Assembly: GCA_965222105.1 (NCBI GenBank)
Contig: CBDCTQ010000009.1
Location: 254,330 to 318,329, forward strand
Direction of reading: 5' to 3'
From: CALGLS01 sp965222105
Lineage (GTDB): Bacteria; Bacteroidota; Bacteroidia; Chitinophagales; Saprospiraceae
DNA: 64,000 nucleotides
Positions 18,910-27,755 of the stretch are shown here, in pieces. Under the pieces are notes generated by a model that had not been told where the DNA came from, did no database searches, and worked only from the letters and a program-made list of their open reading frames with translations. The translations under genes were made by a program, and so were the position numbers. Each line of letters opens with the position of its first letter. Position 1 is the first letter of the stretch.

Positions 18910-19120
18910 GGGGTGAGCAGAGTCGGGGAGGTTATTAAGCCACTTTCTTCCAGTTACGAATAATAGTACGCAAGCATTCAGCTTCCTCCGGAACAAAGTC
19001 TTAAGAAGAATAAAAATCCCCTGCGTTTGCCATAGCTGACGGCAATTAAACCTCAGTCTTCAGTTTGAGTTAGAGGCAGGCTTGACAGAACGTCCCGATA
19101 TTTTCCGTACCTTGCTTTCC

Positions 19121-19649
19121 ATGAGCCACCTTTTGAAGAATATAATTGTGCTGGCTGAAACCGTCAATGAATCCATTGGCCGGGCAGTCGCCTGGCTAAC
19201 AACCCTACTTGTGGCCCTCGTATGTTTCGACGTCATCCGTCGCTCTGCCATCAACGACACCGAAGCCTGGATCATGGAGTTGGAGTGGTATCTCTTTGCA
19301 TTGATCTTTTTATTGGGGGCGGGCTACGCTCTGAAACACAACCGACATGTCCGGGTCGATCTGTTCTACTCCCGGTTTTCCGAAAGGGACAAAGCCTGGG
19401 TCAACCTGTTGGGTACCTTGCTTTTTCTCATCCCCTGGTGTGTCATCATCATTTGGGTGGGCTGGGACTACGCCCTTCAGTCGTGGCACGATGGCGAAGG
19501 CTCCCCCGACCCGGGAGGGTTGCCCGCCCGGTATCTCATCAAACTGGCCATACCGGTGGGCGTAGGACTATTGTTATTGCAAGGTGTGGCGGAGCTGTGT
19601 AAAGCCATCCTGACCTTACGACAAAACGAAAAATACCGACAAAGACTGA
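19121..19649 (+). CDS. dctQ: TRAP transporter small permease (DctQ)
   Basis: A four-helix membrane protein of about 175 residues: helices near VAWLTTLLVALVCFDVIRR, ELEWYLFALIFLLGAGYAL, WVNLLGTLLFLIPWCVIIIW and IPVGVGLLLLQGVAELC. DctQ proteins bind the large permease DctM in tripartite TRAP uptake systems. The ATG at 19121 is preferred to a TTG at 19082. As written, the frame has no stop before dctM and would run on to 20254 inside it. A shift of one base in the A-run at 19629-19633 would bring the TGA at 19647-19649 into frame, three bases before the dctM ATG, the usual arrangement. I therefore end the gene there; the indel is inferred. Confidence 0.8.
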
Positions 19650-19652
19650 CCT

Positions 19653-20993
19653 ATGGCACTATTGGCGATCTTGCTTTTCATCAGCATTTTCCTGCTCATC
19701 TTGTATGGCTACCCGGTGGCTTTCACCCTGGGGGGAATTTCCATTATTTATGCTTTGTGTTTTTTGGACCCGGCCAGCTTTTCGGCCCTACCGCCCCGCA
19801 TCATGGGCGTGATGAGCAATTACATTCTCCTGGCCGTACCCCTGTTTGTGTATATGGGCATTATGCTGGAAAAATCGGGGCTGGCAGAAAGTATGCTGGA
19901 GACGATGGCCATGCTCTTCGGCAAAATGAAGGGTGGGTTGGCCATTGCGGTGGTGGTGGTGGGAGCCATGTTGGCGGCATCGACCGGCATTGTGGGTGCT
20001 ACAGTCATTACGATGGGGCTGATCAGCCTGCCCACTATGCTCAAGCGGGGCTACCAACCGGAGCTGGCAACGGGCACAATAGCATCGGCGGGCACCCTGG
20101 GGCAGATCATTCCGCCCTCGGTTGTGTTGGTATTGTTGGGGAGTGTGCTGAACGTTTCGGTAGGCGACCTGTTCAAGGCAGCCTTGTTGCCGGGTATGTT
20201 GTTGGTGGGGGCTTATGTGATGTACATCCTGGTGGTGGCTCGGTTGTATCCTGAGCGGGCCCCGGAGATACCGGCCGCAGAGCGGGCGGCTTTCAGGGAG
20301 GGACAGTTTGCCATCAAGGTGATCAAGGCATTTGTATTGCCGTTGTTGTTGATCGTGGCAGTGCTGGGGTCGATATTCGGGGGGTATGCCTCCCCGACGG
20401 AAGCCGCTGCGGTAGGCGCATTGGGAGCTACTTTGCTGACCATATTTCAAGGAAGGTTTTCCCTCGAAAAATTACAACAGGTTATGCGCGAAACGACCCA
20501 TCTCACCTGCATGGTATTCCTGATATTGCTGGGAGCGACGACGTTCACTTTTGTATTCCGCGAGATGGGGGGCGACCGCTACCTGGTGGAGCTGATTGAA
20601 CAGTCGAACCTGGGGCCAACTGCGTTTCTATTGTTGGTCATGTTGGTGGTATTCATTGCCGGATTTTTCATTGATTTTATTGAGATCATATTCATCATTG
20701 TGCCGGTGGTGGCACCCATCTTTTTGGCATATGACCCAATGGCTTTTTCTCCGGTGTTGGATGCGCCCAACAAATTGTTGCTTTGGGTGGGCATTTTGCT
20801 GGCGCTTAATTTGCAGACCTCTTTTTTATCGCCACCTTTCGGGTTTTCGCTCTTCTACCTGAAGGGCGTAGCTCCTCCTGAAGTGACTACGGGACAGCTT
20901 TACAGAGGTATTATTCCCTTTATTTTGGTGCAGTTGGTCTTTCTTTTGGTGGTGGTTATGTGGCCGGAAGTGCTGTTTTTTTGGATAAAATGA
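19653..20993 (+). CDS. dctM: TRAP transporter large permease (DctM)
   Basis: A 446-residue, twelve-helix inner-membrane protein of the DctM family. Typical stretches are LYGYPVAFTLGGISIIYAL, VPLFVYMGIMLEKSGLAE, GASTGIVGATVITMGLISLP-like sequence near residues 110-125, GTLGQIIPPSVVLVLLG, YASPTEAAAVGALGA, and FIDFIEIIFIIVPVVAPI near the end. It is the Na+-driven transport subunit. It follows dctQ by three bases; dctP lies downstream in opposite orientation, beyond a small gene. Confidence 0.93.
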   Translation: MALLAILLFISIFLLILYGYPVAFTLGGISIIYALCFLDPASFSALPPRIMGVMSNYILLAVPLFVYMGIMLEKSGLAESMLETMAMLFGKMKGGLAIAVVVVGAMLAASTGIVGATVITMGLISLPTMLKRGYQPELATGTIASAGTLGQIIPPSVVLVLLGSVLNVSVGDLFKAALLPGMLLVGAYVMYILVVARLYPERAPEIPAAERAAFREGQFAIKVIKAFVLPLLLIVAVLGSIFGGYASPTEAAAVGALGATLLTIFQGRFSLEKLQQVMRETTHLTCMVFLILLGATTFTFVFREMGGDRYLVELIEQSNLGPTAFLLLVMLVVFIAGFFIDFIEIIFIIVPVVAPIFLAYDPMAFSPVLDAPNKLLLWVGILLALNLQTSFLSPPFGFSLFYLKGVAPPEVTTGQLYRGIIPFILVQLVFLLVVVMWPEVLFFWIK

Positions 20994-21078
20994 GAAAAAA
21001 AAGGCGATTTTATGGGTATTTTAGCTGTTTTCGGGGCCAGTAGGTCGTCAGATTAGTGCGTTTGTATGGAAATAATTA

Positions 21079-21207
21079 TAAATTTGCGCCATTATACCGA
21101 GAACGGGGTAAAAAAACTAAAAACAAAATATAGGTTTTACCCCTTCGGCATCACTGTTCACGGGGAAATTATCATTTTGTAAATTCACTAATTTTCCCGT
21201 GAACAGT
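21079..21207 (+). promoter_or_regulatory. Promoter box and structured leader of the 59-residue gene
   Basis: TAAATTTG at 21079-21086 is a -7 box. The leader that follows has two hairpins. The first pairs GGGGTAAAA (21105-21113) with TTTTACCCC (21135-21143). The second pairs ACTGTTCACGGGGAAAT (21153-21169) with ATTTTCCCGTGAACAGT (21191-21207), 16 of 17 pairs plus a wobble, around a 21-nt AT-rich loop. The second ends 27 bases before the ATG. It is not followed by a T-run, so it is not a plain terminator. Confidence 0.55.
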
Positions 21208-21234
21208 ATATTTTAAAACATTAAATTTTTTATC

Positions 21235-21414
21235 ATGGCAAAAGATGCATTATCTTTTTACGATGTAAAGACAAAATCTAAGTTCACATCTACGGAATAT
21301 GAAGTACGGGAGAAGAACGGACGATTCTATGCGGTGACTAAATCACAAGCTGAAGGTGCTTCTCACGAGTGCTGGCGGGTATTATCTAAAGCCGATGCAG
21401 AAAGACTTAAATAA
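21235..21414 (+). CDS. Small conserved-looking hypothetical protein (59 residues)
   Basis: ATG at 21235 to TAA at 21414: MAKDALSFYDVKTKSKFTST, then YEVREKNGRFYAVTKSQA and HECWRVLSKADAERLK. The order YDVK..SK....YEV..KNGR.YAV resembles the DUF5679 zinc-ribbon pattern (YCVKCK....EV..KNGRPA..G.C), but the zinc cysteines are gone; this is inference. The protein is basic, soluble and without a signal. It has its own promoter box, a strongly structured leader and a clean terminator, which favour a real gene. Confidence 0.7.
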   Translation: MAKDALSFYDVKTKSKFTSTEYEVREKNGRFYAVTKSQAEGASHECWRVLSKADAERLK

Positions 21415-21434
21415 TTTTTTTTAACGAGAAAACT

Positions 21435-21472
21435 AAAAAGAGGCTTTTCAACGACGAGGAGCCTCTTTTTTT
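21435..21472. terminator. Bidirectional terminator between the small gene and dctP
   Basis: AAAAAGAGGCT at 21435-21445 pairs with AGCCTCTTTTT at 21460-21470; A-run on the left and T-run on the right serve both strands. Confidence 0.9.
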
Positions 21473-21473
21473 A

Positions 21474-22601
21474 TTACGACAACTGTATCTCATTGTAAAA
21501 TGCCTTTTCGGCTAGTTTTGACAGTTCCACAGCGGTGGCCCTAAATGCGAGATAAGAGTCGTACACTTTTTTACTGAAAGGATCGACGCGGGTGATGTCG
21601 GCGAGGCTTTCAGCGGTGTATTGCCTCAACTGGTCAAGTGTTTCCTGTGGGAATTTGCGCAGGCTGACGTTTTCCTCCTCGATCAATTTTTTAAGATAAA
21701 TGCTGTTTTTGGCTTCAAGCTCACTGAGCACCCACATGTTGACGCGAGCACCGGCTGTGCGAACGATGGCCTGCAAATCGGTGGGCAGACTTTCAAATTG
21801 CTTTTTGTTGATGAAAAACTCCAGCGCCGTGCCCGGTTCATGCCAGCCAGGAGCGTAGTAGTATTTGGCGATCTGGTAGAAGCCCATGTGATAATCATGA
21901 AAGGGCCCCATCCATTCGGTGGCGTCGATGATGCCCCTTTCCAGGCCGGTGTAAATTTCTCCACCTGCCAGCAGCACGGGAGCGCCGCCTGCCTTTTTGA
22001 GCACTTTGCCGCCCAGGCCGGGTATGCGCATTTTCAACCCTTTGAGGTCGGCCAGGCTGTTGATCTCTTTATTGAACCAGCCGCCCATCTGCACGCCCGA
22101 ATTGCCACCGAGCATGGGCACCAGCCCAAATTGTCCGTAAAGTTCTTTCCACAGAGCCAGACCACCCCCATTGATGATCCAGGCGTTGAGTTGCTGGGCA
22201 TTCATCCCAAATGGCACCGAAGCAAAAAACTGCGCTGCCGGGGCCTTGCCTGCCCAGTAGTAGGCACAGCCATGACCAATGTCGGCAGCTCCCGACCGCA
22301 CCGCTTCAAAGGCTTCCAGGGGCGGCACCAGCTCGCCGCCGCCAAAGACTTTGACCTTCAGCCTTCCGGCAGACATTTCATTGACCCAATCGGCGAAGAG
22401 ATGGCAGCATTCGCCGAGGATGGGGAAATTGGGCGGCCAGGTGGTGACCAGCTTCCACTGATATTTTTTGTCGGTAATGAGATGGGGCCCATCAGACTGT
22501 TGCTGGGCAATCTGTTGGCCGCCGCAGGAACGGATGGCGAAGGGAAGGGAGATAGTACCCAACGCAATGGCTTTGAAGAAGTCTTTTCTTTTTAATTTCA
22601 T
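21474..22601 (-). CDS. dctP: TRAP transporter substrate-binding protein (DctP, TakP-like)
   Basis: A 375-residue periplasmic protein beginning MKLKRKDFFKAIALGTISLP with a lipobox-like IRSC. The fold is DctP: TTWPPNFPILGECCHLFADW, FGGGELVPPLEAFEAVRSGA, YWAGKAPAAQFFASVPFG, then LKGLKMRIPGLGGKVLKKAG containing the conserved carboxylate-binding Arg, and YTGLERGIIDATEWMGP. The closest type known to me is TakP, which binds 2-oxoacids as a dimer. It delivers substrate to the DctQM pair encoded just upstream on the other strand. The start at 22601 is preferred over 22640. Confidence 0.92.
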   Translation of the reverse strand: MKLKRKDFFKAIALGTISLPFAIRSCGGQQIAQQQSDGPHLITDKKYQWKLVTTWPPNFPILGECCHLFADWVNEMSAGRLKVKVFGGGELVPPLEAFEAVRSGAADIGHGCAYYWAGKAPAAQFFASVPFGMNAQQLNAWIINGGGLALWKELYGQFGLVPMLGGNSGVQMGGWFNKEINSLADLKGLKMRIPGLGGKVLKKAGGAPVLLAGGEIYTGLERGIIDATEWMGPFHDYHMGFYQIAKYYYAPGWHEPGTALEFFINKKQFESLPTDLQAIVRTAGARVNMWVLSELEAKNSIYLKKLIEEENVSLRKFPQETLDQLRQYTAESLADITRVDPFSKKVYDSYLAFRATAVELSKLAEKAFYNEIQLS

Positions 22602-22630
22602 AACATGATTATTACAAAAACGAAAGCAGG

Positions 22631-24196
22631 CTACACCCACACCGCAAAGATGTCTTTGCCCTGATGGGAGATCGATTCTTTTCGCCAGCTCTTCTCCGTA
22701 CGCTGTTCAAATATGACCAGGTAACCCCTTTGGGTATTTTGCCGGTCGAGGTAGTCGGCCAGTTGTTGGAGGCCTTCCTGATGAAATTGTTCGCCGTACC
22801 AGCGCTTGAGTTCCACAATGTATTTGTGCTCGAAGAAGGTAATGACTACGTCGAGGCGTTTTTCGGCCGATATTTCCACCTCTTTGAAGTCGTGCCCGCC
22901 GCCGTTGATGATCGGTTTGAGAAAGGCCAGAAATACCAGCCGCCACTGGCGTTCGAGGAAGTCCTGGTCGCGCTGGCTATGCTGCTCGTGCATGAATTGT
23001 TGGAACTTGACGAGGATCTTCTCAACATCGAGTTCGTTGTTGGCGAGGTAGAACTGGTTTTCGTAGTTGTAGTTTTCCGTTTTTAGTTTGACCTCAACTT
23101 TCGACGACATATAGTCGTAGATCAGTTGTTCGTAGATGCGGTTGTGGATTTGAATGTGGCCATTGCGCTTAAATATCCCATATAAGACACCGAGGTAAAT
23201 GACCGGATTGTATTGATTAAAACTGACTCGCTCTCCTTCGAGTATAATGCGGGATACCAATCCGTAGAGTTCTTTATTGTTTTCTAGATTTTTGATGAGG
23301 CTGTCGAAGTTGGTATTGTTTTCCAACAACAATAGTTGGACTGATCGCTCAACGTCGTCGGGGGTCCAGTGTTTGTCGTCGCGGTGGGGCAAAATCTTAT
23401 CGGCGATGTTCTTGCACAATTTACTCACCAGGAAGGGGTAGCCAGCCGTGTGGTAGTGCAGCCTTTCGGCAATGGCGGGCACGTCCATCGTGGCGCCTTC
23501 CGCCTCGCAGTATTGTTCCAGCATGGGCGCGATCTCGGCTGAGTTGAAGCTCATATCCACCTCAAAGTCGATGGCGATGTTCCAGGGGCTGTTGTATTGA
23601 GCGGCTTCGGGGTTGCGGAGTTTGTACTTGAGCGACTTGATGTCGTGTACTCCCGCCAACACGATGCTGTAAAAAGTAGCGTGCTGGGGCATCATCCGGC
23701 CCAGGTATTTGGTGCGCAGCATGCCCAGAAAACTTAAGAATGGCTCGTAATTAGAGCTGGCATCTACTTCGTCGATCAGGAGTACCAGCTTTCTCGAAAG
23801 TTTGCGTACCAGCCTTGTAATCACTTTTGACAAGCTGTCCATATCTTCAATTGTCTTTTTCTCCTCCAGTAGAAAAGAATAAGTCTCTTTATCCATAAAT
23901 TCGAAGAAATTGGCAATTTGAGATACAAACATTTTGGCGAAAGCCCGATCCGACTGATGCCATTGCTCATCGATGCCCTGAAAGTTGAGCGCCACGGGCA
24001 GGTATTCCTCCAGCTTGTTGAGACGCTCCGTTAAAAAGTGCAACGTCGTCGTTTTTCCGTATTGGCGGGGGCGGTTGATGGTGAAATAGGTGCCCTGTTC
24101 GATCAACGCCATTACCTCCTCCAACTTTTTGGAGTTGTCCATCATATAGTGGAGGTGGGGAAAACATACGCCGGTTATGTTGAACTGTTTTTTCAT
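22631..24196 (-). CDS. AAA-like ATPase with C-terminal PD-(D/E)XK nuclease domain, copy A
   Basis: A 521-residue protein. The N-terminal P-loop (NRPRQYGKTTTLHFLTERL, near 38-56) and Walker B (KLVLLIDEVDASSNYE, near 136-151) define an AAA-like ATPase of the group with DUF1703-type tails. The C-terminus has AEKRLDVVITFFEHKYIVEL, then KRWYGEQFHQEGLQQLADYL and GYLVIFEQR, the D-(E/Q)-x-K pattern of a PD-(D/E)XK nuclease. The function of this Bacteroidota family is not established; defence or mobile-element roles have been suggested for relatives. A second copy lies 21 bp upstream. The stop is 29 bp before the dctP start. Confidence 0.85.
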   Translation of the reverse strand: MKKQFNITGVCFPHLHYMMDNSKKLEEVMALIEQGTYFTINRPRQYGKTTTLHFLTERLNKLEEYLPVALNFQGIDEQWHQSDRAFAKMFVSQIANFFEFMDKETYSFLLEEKKTIEDMDSLSKVITRLVRKLSRKLVLLIDEVDASSNYEPFLSFLGMLRTKYLGRMMPQHATFYSIVLAGVHDIKSLKYKLRNPEAAQYNSPWNIAIDFEVDMSFNSAEIAPMLEQYCEAEGATMDVPAIAERLHYHTAGYPFLVSKLCKNIADKILPHRDDKHWTPDDVERSVQLLLLENNTNFDSLIKNLENNKELYGLVSRIILEGERVSFNQYNPVIYLGVLYGIFKRNGHIQIHNRIYEQLIYDYMSSKVEVKLKTENYNYENQFYLANNELDVEKILVKFQQFMHEQHSQRDQDFLERQWRLVFLAFLKPIINGGGHDFKEVEISAEKRLDVVITFFEHKYIVELKRWYGEQFHQEGLQQLADYLDRQNTQRGYLVIFEQRTEKSWRKESISHQGKDIFAVWV

Positions 24197-24217
24197 TTTA
24201 ACAAATATTAGTGGCCC

Positions 24218-25783
24218 CTACACCCACACCGCAAAGATGTCTTTGCCCTGATGGGAGATCGACTCTTTTCGCCAGCTCTTCTCCGTGCGCTGTTCAAATA
24301 TGACCAGGTAGCCCTTTTGAGCGTTTTGCCGGTCGAGGTAGTCGGCCAGTTGTTGGAGGCCTTCCTGATGAAATTGTTCGCCGTACCAGCGCTTGAGTTC
24401 CACAATGTACTTGTGCTCGAAGAAGGTAATGACTACGTCGAGGCGTTTTTCGGCCGATATTTCCACCTCTTTGAAGTCGTGCCCGCCGCCGTTGATGATC
24501 GGTTTGAGAAAGGCCAGAAATACCAGCCGCCACTGGCGTTCGAGGAAGTCCTGGTCGCGGTGGCTATGCTGCTCGTGCATGAATTGTTGGAACTTGACGA
24601 GGATTTTCTCAACGTCGAGTTCGTTGTTGGCGAGGTAGAACTGGTTTTCGTAGTTGTAGTTTTCCGTTTTTAGTTTGATCTCAACTTTCGACGACATATA
24701 ATTGTAAATCCTTTGTTCGTACACCCGGTTGTGAATTTTAAGATTCCCGTTTCGCTGGAATATCCCATACAAAACTCCTTTTTGAATCGCAGGATTATCG
24801 GGGTTAAAAGCCACTTTGGCCCCGTCAATGATAAGGCGAAAAACCAGATCGTATAAGTCTTTATGGTTTTCCAGATTTTTGATGAGGCTGTCGAAGTTGG
24901 TATTGTTTTCCAACAATAATAGTTGGACTGATCGCTCAACGTCGTCAGAGGTCCATTGTTTGTCTTCCCGCTGGGGCAAAATCTTATCGGCGATGTTCTT
25001 GCACAGTTTACTCACCAGGAAGGGGTAGCCAGCCGTGTGGTAGTGCAGCCTTTCGGCAATGGCGGGCACGTCCATCGTGGCGCCTTCCGCCTCGCAGTAT
25101 TGTTCCAGCATGGGAGCGATCTCGGCCGAGTTGAAGCTCATGTCCACCTCAAAGTCGATGGCGATGTTCCAGGGGCTGTTGTATTGAGCGGCTTCGGGGT
25201 TGCGGAGTTTGTACTTGAGCGACTTGATGTCGTGTACTCCCGCCAACACGATGCTGTAAAAAGTAGCATGCTGGGGCATCATCCGGCCCAGGTATTTGGT
25301 GCGCAGCATGCCCAGAAAACTTAAGAATGGCTCGTAATTGGAACTGGCATCTACTTCGTCGATCAATAATACCAGCTTTCTCGAAAGTTTGCGTACCAGT
25401 CTTGTAATCACTTTTGACAGGCTGTCCATATCTTCAATTATCTTTTTCTCTTCCAGTAGAAAAGAATAAGTCTCTTTATCCATAAATTCGAAGAAATTGG
25501 CAATTTGAGATACAAACATTTTGGCGAAAGCCCGATCCGACTGATGCCATTGCTCATCGATGCCCTGAAAGTTGAGCGCCACGGGCAGGTATTCCTCCAG
25601 CTTGTTGAGCCGTTCTGTTAAAAAGTGCAACGTCGTCGTTTTTCCGTATTGGCGGGGACGGTTGATGGTGAAATAGGTGCCCTGTTCGATCAACGCCATT
25701 ACCTCCTCCAGTTTTTTGGAGTTGTCCATCATGTAGTGGAGGTGGGGAAAACATACGCCGGTTATGTTGAACTGTTTTTTCAT
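24218..25783 (-). CDS. AAA-like ATPase with C-terminal PD-(D/E)XK nuclease domain, copy B
   Basis: A 521-residue paralogue of the gene at 22631-24196, almost identical for residues 1-300 and 370-521. It differs in a patch near 300-370: LENHKDLYDLVFRLIIDGAK here against LENNKELYGLVSRIILEGER in copy A, and NPAIQKGVLYGIFQRNG against NPVIYLGVLYGIFKRNG. P-loop, Walker B and nuclease motifs are the same. The ATG at 25783 matches the start of copy A; an earlier ATG at 25807 would overlap the next gene. The identity extends to the stop codon, so duplication was of the whole gene. Confidence 0.85.
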   Translation of the reverse strand: MKKQFNITGVCFPHLHYMMDNSKKLEEVMALIEQGTYFTINRPRQYGKTTTLHFLTERLNKLEEYLPVALNFQGIDEQWHQSDRAFAKMFVSQIANFFEFMDKETYSFLLEEKKIIEDMDSLSKVITRLVRKLSRKLVLLIDEVDASSNYEPFLSFLGMLRTKYLGRMMPQHATFYSIVLAGVHDIKSLKYKLRNPEAAQYNSPWNIAIDFEVDMSFNSAEIAPMLEQYCEAEGATMDVPAIAERLHYHTAGYPFLVSKLCKNIADKILPQREDKQWTSDDVERSVQLLLLENNTNFDSLIKNLENHKDLYDLVFRLIIDGAKVAFNPDNPAIQKGVLYGIFQRNGNLKIHNRVYEQRIYNYMSSKVEIKLKTENYNYENQFYLANNELDVEKILVKFQQFMHEQHSHRDQDFLERQWRLVFLAFLKPIINGGGHDFKEVEISAEKRLDVVITFFEHKYIVELKRWYGEQFHQEGLQQLADYLDRQNAQKGYLVIFEQRTEKSWRKESISHQGKDIFAVWV

Positions 25784-25803
25784 TCTTGCAAATATATCCT
25801 TTT

Positions 25804-27639
25804 TCAAAACAAACTAACCCATCCGAAATGCGTCTTCACATTCCGAAAATCAATCGGGCTGTTTTGCTGGCGCCCTACGGCCAGGCTGAAGCCAAACAAA
25901 CCCAGCTTCGTTTCAAAGGTCAGGCCGGCGCCAAAACCCATCGGACGATCAAAACGACGGGTGGTGGTAGTGATGTTTTCGACGTATGCCAGGTCGGAAA
26001 AAGCGTAAAGGTAGGAGTTTTGCCCGATCAACAGCCGGTACTCGAGGGTAAACACGCCATAGCGGGTGGCAAAAACGGAGCGCTCATCAAACCCACGTAA
26101 CAATCTGTTGCCGCCAATGCGATATTGCTCGTTCTGATAGATGGCCTGCTGGGGGCTGAGGATGATCCCCACATTGGCAGCCGCCTTGATGGCAGCGCGT
26201 TGAAAAACGGGGAGGTATCCCTCCAGGCCGGTAGTGATCCTGTACTGAAACACCCTTAGCTTCAACGAGTCGTAGGCCATAGCAAAGTCGATGGCAGGAT
26301 CGGAGATGTCTGTGATATTTCTGTTTTTTTTAATTCGCTTAACGCCGGCTTCTCCCCGAAGAAGCAGTCCCCACCCCTTGCGGGGGTTGTAGCGGTAGTC
26401 GAGTTGGCGGTAGTTGTATTCGAGGCCGAAGGAAGCCTGGCTGAAGTCGAGGTTGGCAGGGAGCTTTCCTTGCTGGCGGATCCGGCTTTCGTCGACCGAC
26501 AGGACGGAGGAAGAGGTGTTGTTCCAAAAGGCTTTGATGTAGTTTCCTCCTTCCAATTGATATTGTACTCCCAGGTCGTAAACCACGTTGAGGTGGGTTG
26601 TATCTTTTTTGAACAGCTCAAATTTGGCATCGAACCCAAAGGGGAGGTTCAACACATAGGGATACAAAAAGTGGAGATGTAACTCCTGGGTTTGTGGCCG
26701 GATCTGTTGAAAAGAAACGGCTATTTTTTCGCCGATCCCAAAAGGATTGTGCAGGTCCAGTTCGATATTGCCGGTAAACAAAAATCGGGGTACCTCCGGC
26801 CCGCCCGGCACCTGAGCCGCATTGTTGGGCAGCAGCCCAAAGAGGATGTCGAACCGGCTGGCCTTCCGCTTTTCCAAAAACAGGTTGACAGTGGCCTTAT
26901 TTCCCCGGAAGGTGACGGTGGCATCATGGAGTTCTCTGACAAAAGGCAATTCCTTGATCCGGTTGCGCACTTTCACTACTTTGGCTTTGTCGTAGAGCTG
27001 GCCGGGCCGCAGCCCCAGATAATTTTCGAGGTAGCGGGGCGAGATATTGGCATCGCCAATTAGGTTGACACCATCTAGTAGTATCAACCGGTTTTTTTTC
27101 ATGAAAATTTGGGCGCTGACCCCACCGTTTGTAATAACAATGTTGTTGAGCTGTACCGAAGCAAAGGGATGGCCATTGTTTTCGGCATATTCCAACAATG
27201 ATTCCAACAACTTTCGGAGTTCGCCATAGTGGAACGGTTTATTTTGATATAACCTTTGGCGGAAGCCCACCTGATTGAGAAAGGTTTCTTCGACGTTGCC
27301 ATTTTGGAGGTATGCCCATTCATATGCCTTGCCGGTGTGGAGGTAAGCCGTCCAGAGTGTATCCCTGCGTTCGAGCGAATCAATGGAGGCTTCTAAATAC
27401 GACTGACTTTGTAACTGGGTGATGACCTTCGCAAGCTCTGCGACAGCACTGAGGCTATCGGGAACCGTATGCTCATAGGATAACAAATCGATGACTTTCC
27501 CCTGCGAATGGTCGAGCGGTTTCAGTTGTAGCGAAATGCTGTTTTGGGCCTGACCCGCCACAGCCGCGATGGTCAGCCAGCAAATCGTCGGCAATAACAT
27601 CTGGCAAACCAATAGGAATATGTGTCGATTATGGTACAT
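25804..27639 (-). CDS. BamA/TamA-like outer-membrane protein (D15 superfamily)
   Basis: A 611-residue protein with a signal peptide (LLPTICWLTIAAVAGQAQ), POTRA-like repeats up to about residue 260 (LDGVNLIGDANISPRYLENY, LYDKAKVVKVRNRIKELPFV), and a 16-strand-type barrel. The D15 signature is clear near residue 510: YRIGGNRLLRGFDERSV, with the conserved RGF. It ends in a strand with terminal Phe (FGWVSLF). Such proteins insert or transport proteins at the outer membrane; this one is shorter than BamA (usually five POTRA, about 800 residues) and is a TamA-like paralogue. Its start is 116 bp from divergent hemW. Confidence 0.87.
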   Translation of the reverse strand: MYHNRHIFLLVCQMLLPTICWLTIAAVAGQAQNSISLQLKPLDHSQGKVIDLLSYEHTVPDSLSAVAELAKVITQLQSQSYLEASIDSLERRDTLWTAYLHTGKAYEWAYLQNGNVEETFLNQVGFRQRLYQNKPFHYGELRKLLESLLEYAENNGHPFASVQLNNIVITNGGVSAQIFMKKNRLILLDGVNLIGDANISPRYLENYLGLRPGQLYDKAKVVKVRNRIKELPFVRELHDATVTFRGNKATVNLFLEKRKASRFDILFGLLPNNAAQVPGGPEVPRFLFTGNIELDLHNPFGIGEKIAVSFQQIRPQTQELHLHFLYPYVLNLPFGFDAKFELFKKDTTHLNVVYDLGVQYQLEGGNYIKAFWNNTSSSVLSVDESRIRQQGKLPANLDFSQASFGLEYNYRQLDYRYNPRKGWGLLLRGEAGVKRIKKNRNITDISDPAIDFAMAYDSLKLRVFQYRITTGLEGYLPVFQRAAIKAAANVGIILSPQQAIYQNEQYRIGGNRLLRGFDERSVFATRYGVFTLEYRLLIGQNSYLYAFSDLAYVENITTTTRRFDRPMGFGAGLTFETKLGLFGFSLAVGRQQNSPIDFRNVKTHFGWVSLF

Positions 27640-27718
27640 CGGTCGCTAAATATGGCGAATTACAAGTAAAACGCCCTTATTCCCGAAATTTGTTTTAGCG
27701 GACTGGGTAATATTTTGT

Positions 27719-27726
27719 TACATTTG
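27719..27726 (+). promoter_or_regulatory. hemW promoter -7 box TACATTTG
   Basis: TACATTTG lies 30 bp before the TTG start at 27756. A TTG occurs about 26 bp further upstream, a little wide. Confidence 0.45.
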
Positions 27727-27755
27727 TACCACACCAATATAACTTATCCAACCTT

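Noticed and set aside
18935..19000. Short minus-strand frame DFVPEEAECLRTIIRNWKKV
   Set aside because: It looks like the end of a coding sequence but is only 21 codons between stops, too short to name.
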